NCBI RefSeq assembly: GCF_035046485.1
Contig: NC_085136.1
Span: 162,003,963-162,067,962 of the forward strand
Source of the DNA: Aedes albopictus
Taxonomy: Eukaryota > Arthropoda > Insecta > Diptera > Culicidae
Length of the DNA: 64,000 nt
Direction of reading: 5' to 3'
Shown: positions 45,222-56,507 of the stretch, one piece after another
How positions within the stretch are numbered: the stretch's first letter is position 1
How the letters are laid out: every line of letters starts with the position of its first letter
Program-made: the position numbers and the translations under genes
The notes under the pieces: model-generated
What the model saw: only the letters and a program-made list of their open reading frames with translations
Told to the model about the DNA's origin: nothing
The model's database searches: none

Positions 45222-45514
45222 CACAGAGAACAGACATCCAAGTCCAGTTCCGAAACTGTGTAAGGAATTTAACCGCCATTTGAAATCAGCAACACAAGTG
45301 GCAATAGCGTGGCGCTGCAATCGGTTAATTTCCCATACTAATTTAATTCACCACTTGAAATGTTTCAATTCACCACTGACTGTGGCAATATGGTGTTTGG
45401 TGGCGTTAGTGTTGTCATCGTATATTGGTTTGCGACCTTACTCAAGTAAAGATTCAAATCCTTACACAACTTTCCGAATGAAATTTATTCTAGCCTGGAT
45501 GTCTGTTCTCTGTG
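45222..45514. mobile_element. MITE with CACAGAGAACAGAC ends and 7-bp target duplication
   Basis: The ends CACAGAGAACAGACATCC and the exact inverse are flanked by GAAACAT at 45215-45221 and 45515-45521. The ends resemble, but are not the same as, the CACAGACAAACAGACG group. The interior is non-coding. Confidence 0.85.
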
Positions 45515-46624
45515 GAAACATCATCATGCGATAAATTGTATTTCTGTATATTGTAAATTTCTGATATTCAATTTTATTGCGAATTTGTAGGGCTCATTTG
45601 TTATTGTGAACCGTCCAAAATGTTTTCGTCTAAAACCCACAATTGATCCAAATGATTCAAATCCGACTCTGCCCTCGAAGAGTGACAACTAAAGAGAATC
45701 AACCTAGGTTCGTTCCGTAAATTCAATTTCAATATGCGTTTGTTCTGCGTTAGCTGCTGCTCTCCCGGCCGCGCCGCCACCAAGTCGGGAAGGAAAGTGA
45801 GGAATTCCACGGAGTCATGTCAGTCGATCCTGAGCGACCATTTCAAAAATATCTGAAACTTTGCACAGTTTTTCAATTTCATATAAACCATTTTTTGATA
45901 TTAAGCCTTCATATTCACTCACGACTAACTTTTCAAAAGGGTGTATGCGAAAATAGTTCTAAAATATTCTAAAAGCTGTACAGCAAAAACGGATTGTTCG
46001 ATTGTTATAAATTTTTCAGCAAAGTTAGATAACTAAATGATGATTCCTTAGAAAATATACACTGTAAAAAATTTCTTTTTCTACTTTGAAAAAATATGAT
46101 ATTTGTCACAAAAACTCAAATATCTCAAAACCCTATCTTTTAACCAACTTCAATTTTTTAGGGGAAATGGCCCATTATATCAGCTATCTACCATAAAATT
46201 TTGGTGATGGTAAACTGATAAACAAAAAAGTTATGACATTTCAAACATTTCACAATTTTTACATTTAGTAACAAAAAAAAATTTTTTCTGTGTAAATTAT
46301 TTCGAGAATTATATTTTGATGCTGATTTTATTGTAAAGGCTACCGCCTGAATTAAACAAGTTGTTTTCATGATACTTTAGTTTGATTATTCGTAATTACT
46401 ATAGTATCTATTTGAAACTTAGACGCGATCCAGTGTTGTGATCAAAAATATTGAGATTGTCATACTTTTTATTGTACGTGACTGGTGAAAAAATCCCTTG
46501 ATAGTGTTGAAAAGCTGTTGATTATAAGAAAAATGGAATTGAATTTATTTTTAAGACAAAAGCTGTATAATAAAAGTTTTTATACGCGTATACGTCTAGT
46601 TTATCCGCAAAAAAATCCCTCTTA

Positions 46625-46845
46625 CACACTTATTTCTGAATTGCCTGTTCGGTACTTTTTTGACGAGATTATAACAGCAGTACGATCTCGGTAGTTTCGG
46701 TAATCGATTTTACTGAGGATCAGTAAAACAACTGTCAAAATCGTATGGAAAAGGTAAACAATGCATTTTTGCTGAACGAGTTCGGTGCTCAGCAGTTTTA
46801 ATCTCGTCAAAAAATTACCGAACTCGGTAATCAAAATTAAGTGTG
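46625..46845. mobile_element. MITE with TA target duplication
   Basis: The ends CACACTTATTTCTGA and the inverse of CACACTTAATTTTGA are flanked by TA at 46623-46624 and 46846-46847. It shares CACACT ends and the ACCGA(A/G)TT...CAGTAAAA layout with the MITE at 24724-25019, so the two are probably related families. Confidence 0.8.
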
Positions 46846-46911
46846 TAGAGAACAGACTTTATGATCTGAAGAATGCGAGTAACTTTAACAACAACAACAA
46901 GAGGTACATAC

Positions 46912-47151
46912 CACAGACAAACAGACGAAACGCCTAGAACAATTTTAGTGAAAATTCATCGCCCAGTGGAAATGTTTCACGAAACACTGCGTTGTGCAAT
47001 ATCGTCATCAGAAGGCGCTAGTGTGAAACGTCAAACGCAAAGAAAAACGATGGGCGCTCTTCTTGTTATGAAAGCCACAACCAAGATTCAAAATGATCGT
47101 TGAAGGCGTGGTCAATGAAAATTTCGCCAGTGTTACGTTTGTTTGTCTGTA
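46912..47151. mobile_element. MITE with CACAGACAAACAGACG ends (copy C)
   Basis: The ends match copies A and B. The flanks are TACATAC (46905-46911) and TATATAC (47152-47158), a 7-bp duplication with one mismatch. The last base of the right end is A rather than G. Confidence 0.82.
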
Positions 47152-48640
47152 TATATACCTGACAATGCTCACGAAAAAAACAAAAAAATACTACCGCTAT
47201 GAATATTAAAAATTGTATAGTATTTTTTTTCTTCAGCCACCAACACCAAACAAGTAAGTTAAAATTAATAAGTGATTTTGTTTATTATAATCTAACGAAC
47301 AAGATGAACAGTCGCTTTCTCAAAGGTCTTCAACTCAACGCTCTCTTGTAGACCGTTTGATGAAAAAAAATGTTCAAAAGAGTTACGAAATCTCACCGAA
47401 AGCACCATAGATAAACTGAAAGAGACTGGTTATGCCCAAATGTCCACATTGTGTACAAAATTACGCATTTGCACGTCCTGCCGTCTAGAATTTGACAAAC
47501 GAGCCATCTGTATATCATCGGTAAAGCAGGGCGCAGGAAGTTCGAAAACGACAACAACTGAGAAATTGCCATCAGCGACATCTGTTTAAACAATTTAATT
47601 ACGCCCCTTTTCAAAAATGCCCTGTAATATTCTTCAACATCTATACCCATTTCAATATTTTTAACGTTGCAAAACACGCTTTCAACATTCATCTTGAAGA
47701 AGAGGAAAAACACTTGTCCTCAAATGTAACAGCAAATTAATGAATAAACGACTAATGCGCGGAGGGCGTGATAAAATCGGAACATTACGGTACATAGTAT
47801 ATTATATTATATGTATATATAATATATAATAAAAACAACTTGTTTTACTCACGCAAGGCCATTAACAATAAAATCAGCATCAAACTTCAATTTCCGGCCG
47901 AAATAATTTACACTAAAAAAAATTATTAGTAAATGTGAAAATTGTGAAATGTTTGAATTGTCATAACTTTTTTGTTTATTTTCATGGTAGATTGCTAATA
48001 CAATGGACCGTTTTCTCTAAAAAATTACGTTGGTAAAAAGATAGGGTTTTGAGATATTTGAGTTTTTGATATTTTTTAATGTTAAAAAAAATTTTTTCAC
48101 AGTGTATATTTTCTTAGGAATCGCCATTTAGTTATCTAACTTTGCTGAACAATAAAATCAGCATCAAATCGCGATTCCCGGCCGAAATAATTTACACAGA
48201 AAAATTTTTTTTACTAAATGTAAAAATTGTGAAATTTTTGAAATGTTATAACTTTTTTGGTTATTAGTTTACCATCACCAAATTTTTATGGTAGATTGCT
48301 AATACAATGGACCGTTTTCCCTAAAAAATTCAAGTTGGTAAAAAGATAGGGTTTTGAGATATTTGAGTTTTTGTGACAAAAATGATGTTTTTCAATGATA
48401 AAATAGATTTTTTTTTCACAGTGTATATTTTCTTAGAAATCACCATTTAGCTATCTAACTTTGCTGAAAAATTCATAACAATCGAACAATCCGTTTTTGC
48501 TGTGCATATTTTTGAATATTTTTGAACCATTTTCACATACACCCTTTTGAAAAGTTAGTCGTGGCTCTAAATAAAAATTTGATATCGAAAAATGGCGATT
48601 TAGATGGAACTGAAAAACTGTGCAAAGTTTCAGTTCAATA

Positions 48641-50290
48641 GAAAATCATGAATTAAAAATTTTCCTTAATTTTGATGCTGTTGCTTGGAATCGCTCAAGT
48701 ACAAAGTACCCTACCCCCACTCTCCTTCCCACCCAATAACTCGGGAGAGACGGAATGGAGCCCGCGAGAAGTGTACTCGCAGCACCACTGAGTGGAGGGA
48801 AGCAAAGCAACCAACCAAACAGCAGAGCTGTATTATTTCCTTTGCGAAATAATCCCACTGTCAATCAGCATTTTCTTTCCAACTGTTTCTTAATCACAAA
48901 AATCCAATCCAATTTAGGTCAGCTCAATCTCTCCTCCATCAGCTCCAACCGTGGTATAATACATGAGCGAGCATAACAACATACAACATCAACTAATGCT
49001 CGGTCGTTGAGCTCCCGGCCGTGGAGGGGGGAAAGGAGGGTACCGTGATGGTACCGGATTGGGGGAGGTTTGATTTTCCTTGAGCTGATTCGATTCGATA
49101 GGCATCACTTATGTGCGCCGGGAGGAGCAATATTGCATACTTCAAGGGGAAGCATAATGCAGCGCTTGGTCCGAAGATTTCACGCTTAAAGACTTGTGGC
49201 AGGGCAGGTTGAGGTTGCTTTACTCATCAGCCGAACTCGTCAGCATGCAAGGAGAGATACAAATCTCGCACAGATGTCCGCTGCAACAATCGAACTTCAT
49301 CCTCACACACTAGAGATGCGCGTGCGTTCTCCTTTTCCGATCCAATCCCAATCGGTGTCGTGAGTGCCTTGCCTATGTATGGTTTTGAGCAGTGAATCGA
49401 ATTGCATTACTTCTTGAATTGCCATCATCGGATGTGGAGAGCGGACGTGTGGCGTCGCAGCTCTCGCCTTCCGTTATTGAAGGTGTCACACTTCATCACT
49501 CATCGGGCTAGCCTTATTGTGAAGTGTGACATGTTTGAACTTCCAATCTCATACGGGGTTGGAAACCATTAGCTGTGAGGATGGTAGCGTAGAGTCTAGG
49601 AAGCATTCGTGCAATAACTCGTATTTTTTCAAACTGTTACAAATGACGATTTGTTTACAAACTGTTTTTACACAATAGCACCACTGGAACATCTTTTCGA
49701 CGGGCGTTCATTTCACGATCAACAGTGTTATGGCTACCTTCCCTTGTCCCGTAGACCACTTCCGTTTACGGAGCGACTTCATCCGCCTTCTCGTGGATGT
49801 TCGCGACATACAGGACTGCCAGCCTGGCGAAGACTCCTCGACCTGTATGTATCACTACACGTTGAAATTGACCAGATTTTTCGGGAAAGACGTTCAGAAT
49901 CCCTTGCTAAACTCCGCCGTATCTTCTAATTTATCATAGCAACTAGGTCACCAACCATGAAACTCCAACGGTTTCATAATCTCGACACATTCGGCCTGGT
50001 TTTAGTTACTATCGGCAAATACTCCTACACCCATCTGCGCCAGAGCTCCATGAATGTTCCTAGTGGCTAACCAGTAGTCTCGGAGACTGGCAGACGCTGC
50101 CCCGTGCCGTAACACAGTACAGCAAGAAGTGATTCGAAGTGAGCGCATCTTAACCTGCTGCTTTAACGGAACGGAGTTTAGTGGGTGATTGTCGACGAAT
50201 CCTTCTGTTTCCAGCATTATGTTTGCGAACATTTTGTCACGGATGATGCGGACTGTCGGGTATCGCCATCATCGCCACTTTTACCGACTA
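48641..50290. other. Intron sequence without recognised gene
   Basis: Short overlapping plus-strand frames (49651-49939) and a minus-strand frame (50002-50232) show no domain I can name. The base composition is more GC-rich than the neighbouring repeats, so an unrecognised element is possible. Confidence 0.35.
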
Positions 50291-50299
50291 ATCCATTCA

Positions 50300-52273
50300 T
50301 TCCCACAGTCCAGCCGTATGCGGCACTGCAAGAACGCTGAAGTGCCACGGCATTGGTAAACGTAGCCGGGGCAAATCCGTGAACTACAGGCATTCAACTG
50401 ATGGTCCAAGATGCCCGGCCTTCAAGAAAGCCGCAGTGTAGCAGCTAACGCAGCTAAACCTGAACCACTGTGACGCGGCTCAGCAACTGCTTTGTCAGGC
50501 TGTTTCTGTTTTGGGGACTGATATCGCCATCATAGTGGACCCATGCCGAGTACCCGCCGGTAACGGCAATTGGGTCGCGGATGGGCCCAGAAAAACTACG
50601 GCGACATGGACGACGGGTAAATATCCCGTCCAGAAGTTGGTGTTTCCTACCTATAAGGGCTTCGTGTTCGCCAAAGTGAACGGGGTCTTCTCCTGTAGCT
50701 GTTATGCGCCTCCGCGGTGGCCGATCGAGCAGTTCACGCAGATGTTGGACTGTATGACGACCGTGCTAACAGGACAAAGGCCGGTGGTATTAGCGGGTGA
50801 CCTCAATACCTGGACCATGGAATGGCCGTTTCACGAACTAACGAGGTCAGATCCTACTAGAGACATTGGCCATACTAGATGTCGACCTGGATAATGTCGG
50901 TATCAAGTGTACCTTTAGTCGGAACGATGCGGAGTCGATTATTGACTTTACTTTTTGTAGTCCCGGCCTAACAAGTAGTTCGAACTGGAGAGTAGCCGAC
51001 AGTATCGACTACAACAACAGCAGGCAGCGGGTAAAGGAAGAGGCGGCTAGGACAAGGCCTGGTGAAAGACATCATATTTCGACGAAAGGGTATTTAGGGA
51101 GGCGCTCCGCCGTGAGCGGAACCTACTCGGTTTAAACGGAGACGAGCTGGCAGCGGTACTCTCGAGTGCGTACGATGCGACCACGCCTAGGCGAGTGCAC
51201 CCTAGAAATGGGAGACCATCGCACCGGCTTATAGGTGGACTCAAGCGATTGCGGACTTGCCCCGCGCCTGCCTACGGGCAGGACGATCTGAGGAAGAGCG
51301 GAACGAACGACGGGTGGCGTTCACCGCTGCAAATGCCGCGCTGAAGACCGAGATAAGGGCAGGAAAAAATGACTGCATCAGGACCTTTCAGGCCATGGTT
51401 GCTTACTACAATATCCTCACCGTTTTTGGCATGCGGGTTCTCCGAGCGCCCTTTTTGTCCTAGTTTAGCGGAAACGACAGAACACGTTTTGTTCGTGTGC
51501 CCGCGTTTACTGCACAATGCGTGACCGCATGCTTGCCACATGCGGGGAGAACACAACTCCGGACAATCTTGTTTAGAGGATTTGTGGGGATGAGTTTGGT
51601 TGGAATGCCGTTTTAACGGTTATCACCCACATCATCTTGGAGCTACAGAGGAGATGGCGTGTGGACTCGGAGAATGGCTAGTTCAGATGCGGTACAAGCG
51701 GTGGTCCAGGGGTTCGGAGTCGGCTTCGTAGGTCATGCCGGAACCTGCGGTCGAAATCGACACTTACAGCGGTTGAGTGGCTGCGGAGAGAACGTCCTGG
51801 TAGCGTGACTGTCGAGGCGCCGGTCTACTGGGTTGAACCCGAGCCAGAACAGTTGGAAAGGAGTCCCAGGTAAGGGCCGGGCAGGTGGAGACCCTACTGC
51901 CTGCAACCTTCTTGTGCAACTGATAGGGCTTGAAGGGTAGTGATACCCTTGCCTTCAGCAGGTCAGATCTGGTTGCACGTAGGCATCAGTTCTTGATGTC
52001 TGCAAAACAGTTGAGTGCGGGCGTGGAGTTGACCCTGCACACCATTTCGAGGACAAAGGGAGTGATGATGACGACTCGGAAAACTGGCTAAGCGCCAGCA
52101 TGCTATCGTGATGGACTCTCAAAAGCGAGTCATCGATGTTCATTGCTTTAGGCTACGCAGCTAACCTTGAAGGTGCGATGTGCACTAGCGTCTCTCTGAA
52201 GCAATGCCTTCTTGGTGGTTCCGGAGAGACAAAGGGTTTGGCAACCATAGGAATGTGTTTAGTGGGTCGAGGA
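50300..52273 (+). pseudogene. R1/LOA-like retrotransposon copy, internally deleted
   Basis: It begins with the end of ORF1 and then an APE-type endonuclease: NLNHCDAAQQLL, GTDIAIIVDPCRVPAGNGNW and VVLAGDLNTWTMEW (about 50786-50826). It continues to LDVDLDNVGIKCTF and FTFCSPGLT. Linker text is RRVAFTAANAALKTEIR (51317-51352). The reverse transcriptase is deleted: the reading jumps near 51370 to the terminal cysteine motif (AETTEHVLFVCPRLL, about 51472-51515) and the 3' tail shared with 38163-39377. Confidence 0.82.
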
Positions 52274-52289
52274 GACAGTAGTCAGACAA

Positions 52290-53100
52290 GGACGAGGTTG
52301 ACGTGTTCTCTTCCACTTCTGCTGGAGTACAGTAAAAGTAGCCATACGTGGAAAGGAGTCGACGGTAAGAAACATTCAACGAGGAGTGCATAGAACCTGG
52401 CGCCTTTTTCGGGAGGATAAACACCACCTGGAAGAAGCGGAGTGCGAGGAAATGGAACTGCTGTACCGTCCTCAAGAAACACGGAATCTCTACCAGGAGC
52501 TCATCGTATTCCGCAACGGCTTCGATCTTTGACCCGAAATGTGCACTGGAGCCTCTAGAAGTACGGACGTGAGGTGACTGAAAGATGGAAGTAGCACTTC
52601 GATGAGCACCGCAGAGTGGGCATGGGAGATTAGGGTATTATCCAAGCAACACACATGTTATAATAGAGTTACGACAGCGCAAGTTTTGGTTGTATAGAAG
52701 TTTATTTTACGTAATTCTAACATTGTGCGTAACTTTTATATAACATGTGTGTTACTTGGGTACCAAGGAAGTGACTACATCGGTGCAGTAGAGGCCGGAA
52801 TTCATCCAACTTCCATGCTGAGGAAAGAAGGGATGACATTCACCAGCTCTAAACCAACAAAGCATCTAGCTCGGACGGTACCGCTGCTAAACTTATCAAG
52901 ATGACAATAGTTGTCCACCTATCTGCAACAATTGATAGTCGTGATCTGAGAAACCGAACAGCTACCGGACTAGACTGATCAAAGCAACAATGGACGGTGT
53001 GAAAGAATGTCGGGTGATCTTCCATTTCATTTGGACCTCGTTGGCCTCAAACGCCGAAGTACGATTTTCACCAGGGGGTTAAAGGGTGTATAATGCGAAG
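52290..53100 (+). pseudogene. RTE-like retrotransposon fragment, rearranged
   Basis: EDKHHLEEAECEEMELLYRP and QETRNLYQELIVFRNGF (about 52410-52530) match the linker of the copy at 29430. After the MITE come broken text like REEIHQL-NQQSI and then LIKATMDGV (about 52976-53002), the segment after the first catalytic motif. The reverse transcriptase core is deleted. Confidence 0.7.
52642..52759. mobile_element. Palindromic MITE, shortened copy
   Basis: The ends CCAAGCAACACACATGTTAT and the inverse ATAACATGTGTGTTACTTGG match the element at 19998-20163. Most of the right inner arm is missing, so only the outer stem remains. It is inserted in the RTE-like fragment. Confidence 0.8.
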
Positions 53101-53284
53101 TTTGATTCGAGCTCCCCTAGGTATAGGTCGTTGAACCTACAAACGCAAATAGTGAACAGCCTCATGCAACTATGTTGAGTCTAGCAAAAAAAAAAACATT
53201 GAGCATGGGTAATGGAATCTAAAAGCGTATTTTTACTGATTGCTTGCTGTATTACGAATAAGATCTGAACTTACTTACCTCCTG

Positions 53285-53890
53285 AAAATCCTCAAAAACA
53301 TTGACTTCTTGAAACTTTACTGAATCCTCGCGAAACCCCCTGAAACCTCTGGAAACGCCTTGTAACGTTTACCCCTTGAGACCTCCGTAGTCTTCCGTGA
53401 ATTTCTACTTTACCCCCCTGAAACCCCCTAAATCTATTGAATCGCCTTGAAACTCCTCAGGAAGTTCATCTGAGAACTCCAATGTCTTCCGTAAAACTCT
53501 ACTGAAGTCCCCTGAAACCCACTGAATGTGCCTGAAATCCACTGAAATGACTTGAAACGTTTTGAATCCCCTTAGAAACCCACCGTGAGAGCCTTGCAGT
53601 CTACTCTTAAACTTCAAGCTCTAAAACGTCCCCTGAAACACCCTGAAGTCCAATGAAACGTCATGAAGCTCAAAATTAAACCGAACTGGGAATCCCGTAA
53701 TCTTCCTTTGAACCTTTAAAGCCCCCTGAAATCCACGGAAATGCCTTGAAACCCCTTTGCAACCCTACGAAAGCTCTTATAAAATTCCTGAAACTCTCTT
53801 TCAATCCATAAAGTTCCCCAAAATTCTCTGAAACGCCTTAAAATCTCTGAAACTTTCTGCAGCTATTCTGGAATCCCCTTAATACCTCTG
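53285..53890. repeat. Degenerate CCCTGAAACCC-type minisatellite
   Basis: Loose repeats of about 20-25 bp around CCTGAAA(C/T)CCCCTGAAA over 600 bp; no perfect period remains. No genuine gene in the open frame 53405-53617. Confidence 0.65.
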
Positions 53891-54089
53891 GGAGTTTCAA
53901 CCACGATGCAATGTTGCAGGACTACGGTTTCCAGACTAACTACAAGAATGAGATCGTTGTATCCGTGCCAACCTATTATTAATCTATTTCACACGTTAAA
54001 ATGACAATTTTTGAAGTACACAATTAGATCACCTGGGTAAAATCACAATAAGCGTTATCTATATATTCTTTCAATATACAATCATGAAA

Positions 54090-54389
54090 CTACGTGCTAA
54101 TCAACCGAAGTTGATTGGGCAGATACTCGCTCAGCAAGTAGTCCACCGAAATGTCCGTCAGACTTTCAATCTCCGCTTTGCCGTTGAGTTCCCGCATCAG
54201 ATTCAACTCCCGTTCCAGCAGGCATCCTCGCTGACCAATGTAGGGACGCCTCAACAACTCCCGGATGCGACTCTGATCCCGAGGCGTCAGCGGTAGCAAC
54301 TTCAAGTCCAGCAACGTAGTATGCGAAGGCTTCAGTCCCAACCACTGGATTTGCGGAACGGCTAGCTGCGATGCTTGGTGCGAGAGGGC
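54090..54389 (-). CDS. SPO11: SPO11 / mei-W68, C-terminal exon
   Basis: Last exon of the meiotic DNA double-strand-break protein: 99 codons and a TAG stop at 54090-54092. It encodes ALSHQASQLAVPQIQWLGLK, the end of the Toprim fold, where other SPO11 proteins have a similar VPxIxWLGLxPSD run. The C-terminal helical part follows: LPLTPRDQSRIRELLRRPYI, then KAEIESLTDISVDYLLSEYL and PNQLR. The acceptor AAG (54390-54392) follows a pyrimidine-rich tract. Phase 0 at the left edge gives FGSLALSHQ across the junction. Confidence 0.93.
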   Translation of the reverse strand, partial: ALSHQASQLAVPQIQWLGLKPSHTTLLDLKLLPLTPRDQSRIRELLRRPYIGQRGCLLERELNLMRELNGKAEIESLTDISVDYLLSEYLPNQLRLIST

Positions 54390-54457
54390 CTTGAAGAAAA
54401 TGGGGGGAAGTTGATGAAGAAAGCTGGAATTCTTAGGATTACATGGACGGTAGATAC

Positions 54458-54595
54458 CAGTGAACCGAACTTGTAGACACAGTAGATTTCGATTCCGAAG
54501 GGATCTGCGTCGACCAGTGCGTACATCGGTATTCGGCATTTGTCCCAAATCTTCTTTAGTAGCAACCTGGTTCCTACGTCCGGATAGCCCTTGCT
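54458..54595 (-). CDS. SPO11: SPO11 / mei-W68, Toprim exon
   Basis: A 46-codon exon starts SKGYPDVGTRLLLKKIWDKC (SPO11 proteins have VTGKGxPDxxTR here) and runs to IPMYALVDADPFGIEIYCVY and KFGSL. DADP is the Toprim DxD metal-binding motif. Acceptor CAG is at 54596-54598 and donor GTATCT at 54452-54457. The short 68-bp intron separating it from the last exon is typical of insects. Phase 0 on both sides. Confidence 0.94.
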
Positions 54596-54656
54596 CTGCA
54601 GAAGAATAAGGTTGAGTTACAAGATGACCACGCTATTCTACGTCTAGCCCAAATAC

Positions 54657-55143
54657 CGTAACAATGATGATCTTCCTCGATGACCGGGTGAGAACTCCGT
54701 CGTCCAGCAACCTTCTGAAAACGGTATCCTTCTCAACGATCAGGATCAGTTCAGCATCCACCTCGACCTCCAGCAGTCCGTTGACGTCGGCCGGAATTTG
54801 AGTGCCGAACGAGTTGCAACAGTCAATCATTTCTTCGTGCTTGGAGTGGAACTTGATCGGTCCGGCAATAAGGCCTTTGGACGAGGAAAATACGTTCAGC
54901 TCCCAAAGGTCAGCCTTCAGCAAGAAGCATACGTCCTGAAGAGCATCGTCTACGCATCGTTGGTGGACAGTTAGCTGAGGATCGCGGTAGTACAGCTCTC
55001 GCTTGGTACAACAAGATCCGTTGGCAAGCATTTTGAAGACTTCCGACAGCAGGAATACAATCAAGACGAATCTTTGTTTACTATGCTTTCGATGGTAGTT
55101 GATGGTTCTCAAAACGTCCTCCGGGGTAGATTGCCGTGTTAAA
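54657..55143 (-). CDS. SPO11: SPO11 / mei-W68, catalytic-tyrosine exon
   Basis: This exon carries the 5Y-CAP (winged-helix) domain and the start of the Toprim domain. TKRELYYRDPQL (about 55010-54975) contains the catalytic tyrosine, expected to be the second Y (54987-54989), which attacks DNA and stays linked to the 5' end. DALQDVCFLLKADLWELNVF and SSKGLIAG follow, then ELILIVEKDTVFRRLLDDG, whose glutamate is the first Toprim metal ligand. All motifs appear intact. The donor GTATTT (54651-54656) gives VT-SKGYPD across the junction. Acceptor CAG is at 55144-55146. The first base completes a valine codon from the upstream exon. Confidence 0.94.
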
Positions 55144-55200
55144 CTGCAGTGAAATGAATTAGAGCTTCAAGTAAACCTTACAGAATCATTAGATACGTAC

Positions 55201-56432
55201 ACATCATTTTCCATGGAACACATATCCCACGTGGCACGTGTCTTGACCATCAGTACCAGCTTACTGCCCTCCAGCTCCAGCTTGGTCAACTGCTGGAAAA
55301 TGGCTGCAATTTCCGACATGATTTCTTTCGGTCGCGCCGGAATGTCATCCAATGAACAAAATGGATCGATGCTTAGTTGTGGAATGATAGAACCTTTATT
55401 AGTGCTTAGGATACGGGAAAGCGTCGTACTCTGTGACTCAATTGTTTGGCTAGGCATGGACAAGTTTTGAGAAGGTGGAATTTGAGAAGATGATGGAAGC
55501 CATACTCCAAAGTTTTGTTCTTCTGGAGAGACTTGTGTGGTATGGGTGATGACTGTGGGTTCTTGGATTTTGTCACGTTGAATAGGTTCCACGTAATCAA
55601 AGCCATAGAACGGTTCTGAAGACAAGGTGTTATCCTTGCTATCAGAGTTATCTGTTGTTTTAAAATTCTTAGGATTATCATTTGCGGGTAATTGTTTGTT
55701 TTCGGGAATGTGCAACTGTTCGTTTTCAGATGTGACAGGTTCCTCATTTTCTACTTCGTTATCGACATTTTCCGAATTCGGAAGAATTTTGCATTCGATT
55801 TCAGTGACTGGTTCTGACGATGTTTTACATGGTTCTCTAAGATCATTTATCCCTTCGCACTCTAAAATTTCGATTCTATTTCTCTTTTTCAAACATTCAG
55901 TCAAATTCAAATTGCGTTCAATATTCTTTTTAGATACGGGTTCATTTGGAGCTTTCAAGTTTTGTTGTTCCTTCATTTCCGTAGTTGAAGACTTGTCATT
56001 TTGAGAAAACTGCTTCACAACTCTATTACAAGTCATCAGGTCACTCCAGTATTCAACATCTTCGTCAAGTGACAGGTCTAAATCAATGGAAACATTTTGC
56101 AACGTTGCAGAATGTTCAACTTCAACCGACATTCCTCTCTCGGATGCAAATCCCGAATCTTTCAATTCATCGCCCTCACTTTCTTCAGAGCTCTCAGAGA
56201 ATAGGGCTTCATCGGAGCTCGAAGAGTCAAAAAAGTTATCATCGTTAACATCCATGCAATCAGACGAAGACGAATGGAAAAATTCGTCGGTTTTCAAATC
56301 AGGCGGTTCGATCCCAAGGGGAGATATCGAACGGGACGACGAACTTGAACAATCGGAGTCAAAGAAAGGCCGTTCAGGCGAACTAGACTGCGTCGAAGAG
56401 CTATCGAAAAAGGAGTCGTCCGGATTTGGGTT
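55201..56432 (-). CDS. SPO11: SPO11 / mei-W68, long N-terminal exon
   Basis: This large exon (410 codons plus two bases) ends with the conserved SPO11 N-terminal helix: EIMSEIAAIFQQLTKLELEG and TRATWDMCSMENDV (human has a comparable RSSWENI). The upstream 340 residues are a serine-, acidic- and asparagine-rich region with no fold I recognise. They begin with four FF(D/H)S-type repeats (DDSFFDSSS, PFFDSDCSSS, DEFFHSSSS, DNFFDSSSS). Donor GTACGT is at 55195-55200. The best acceptor is CCCAG just above 56432, after a long pyrimidine tract. There is a stop upstream in frame, so an upstream exon is needed, unless translation starts at the internal ATG at 56255. SPO11 in most animals is near 400 residues; this protein would be about 660 to 722. 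Confidence 0.82.
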
Positions 56433-56507
56433 CTGGGATATTGCGAAAGGAGGAGGGATTGCTTGATGTTAAATGTGCTGATGATTGAGTAATGTTATTG
56501 AACTTAC

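Larger units (their letters stand above)
45848..48640. repeat. Large inverted repeat (about 0.5-kb arms) with an extra partial arm
   Basis: 45848-46340 and 48155-48638 are reverse complements (landmarks ACTTTGCACAGTTTTTCA, CTAACTTTTCAAAAGGGTGT, AACGGATTGTTCGATTGTTA). A third partial copy lies at 47862-48110 in the right-arm orientation. The interior holds two MITEs and a minus-strand frame (47393-47713) with no recognised domain. Confidence 0.8.

Noticed and set aside
47393..47713. 106-codon minus-strand frame
   Set aside because: No recognisable domain. It lies between inverted arms and may be part of a repeat, so I could not support a gene.
55627..56466. Plus-strand open frames opposite SPO11
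   Set aside because: They are shadows of the serine-rich coding sequence on the minus strand.
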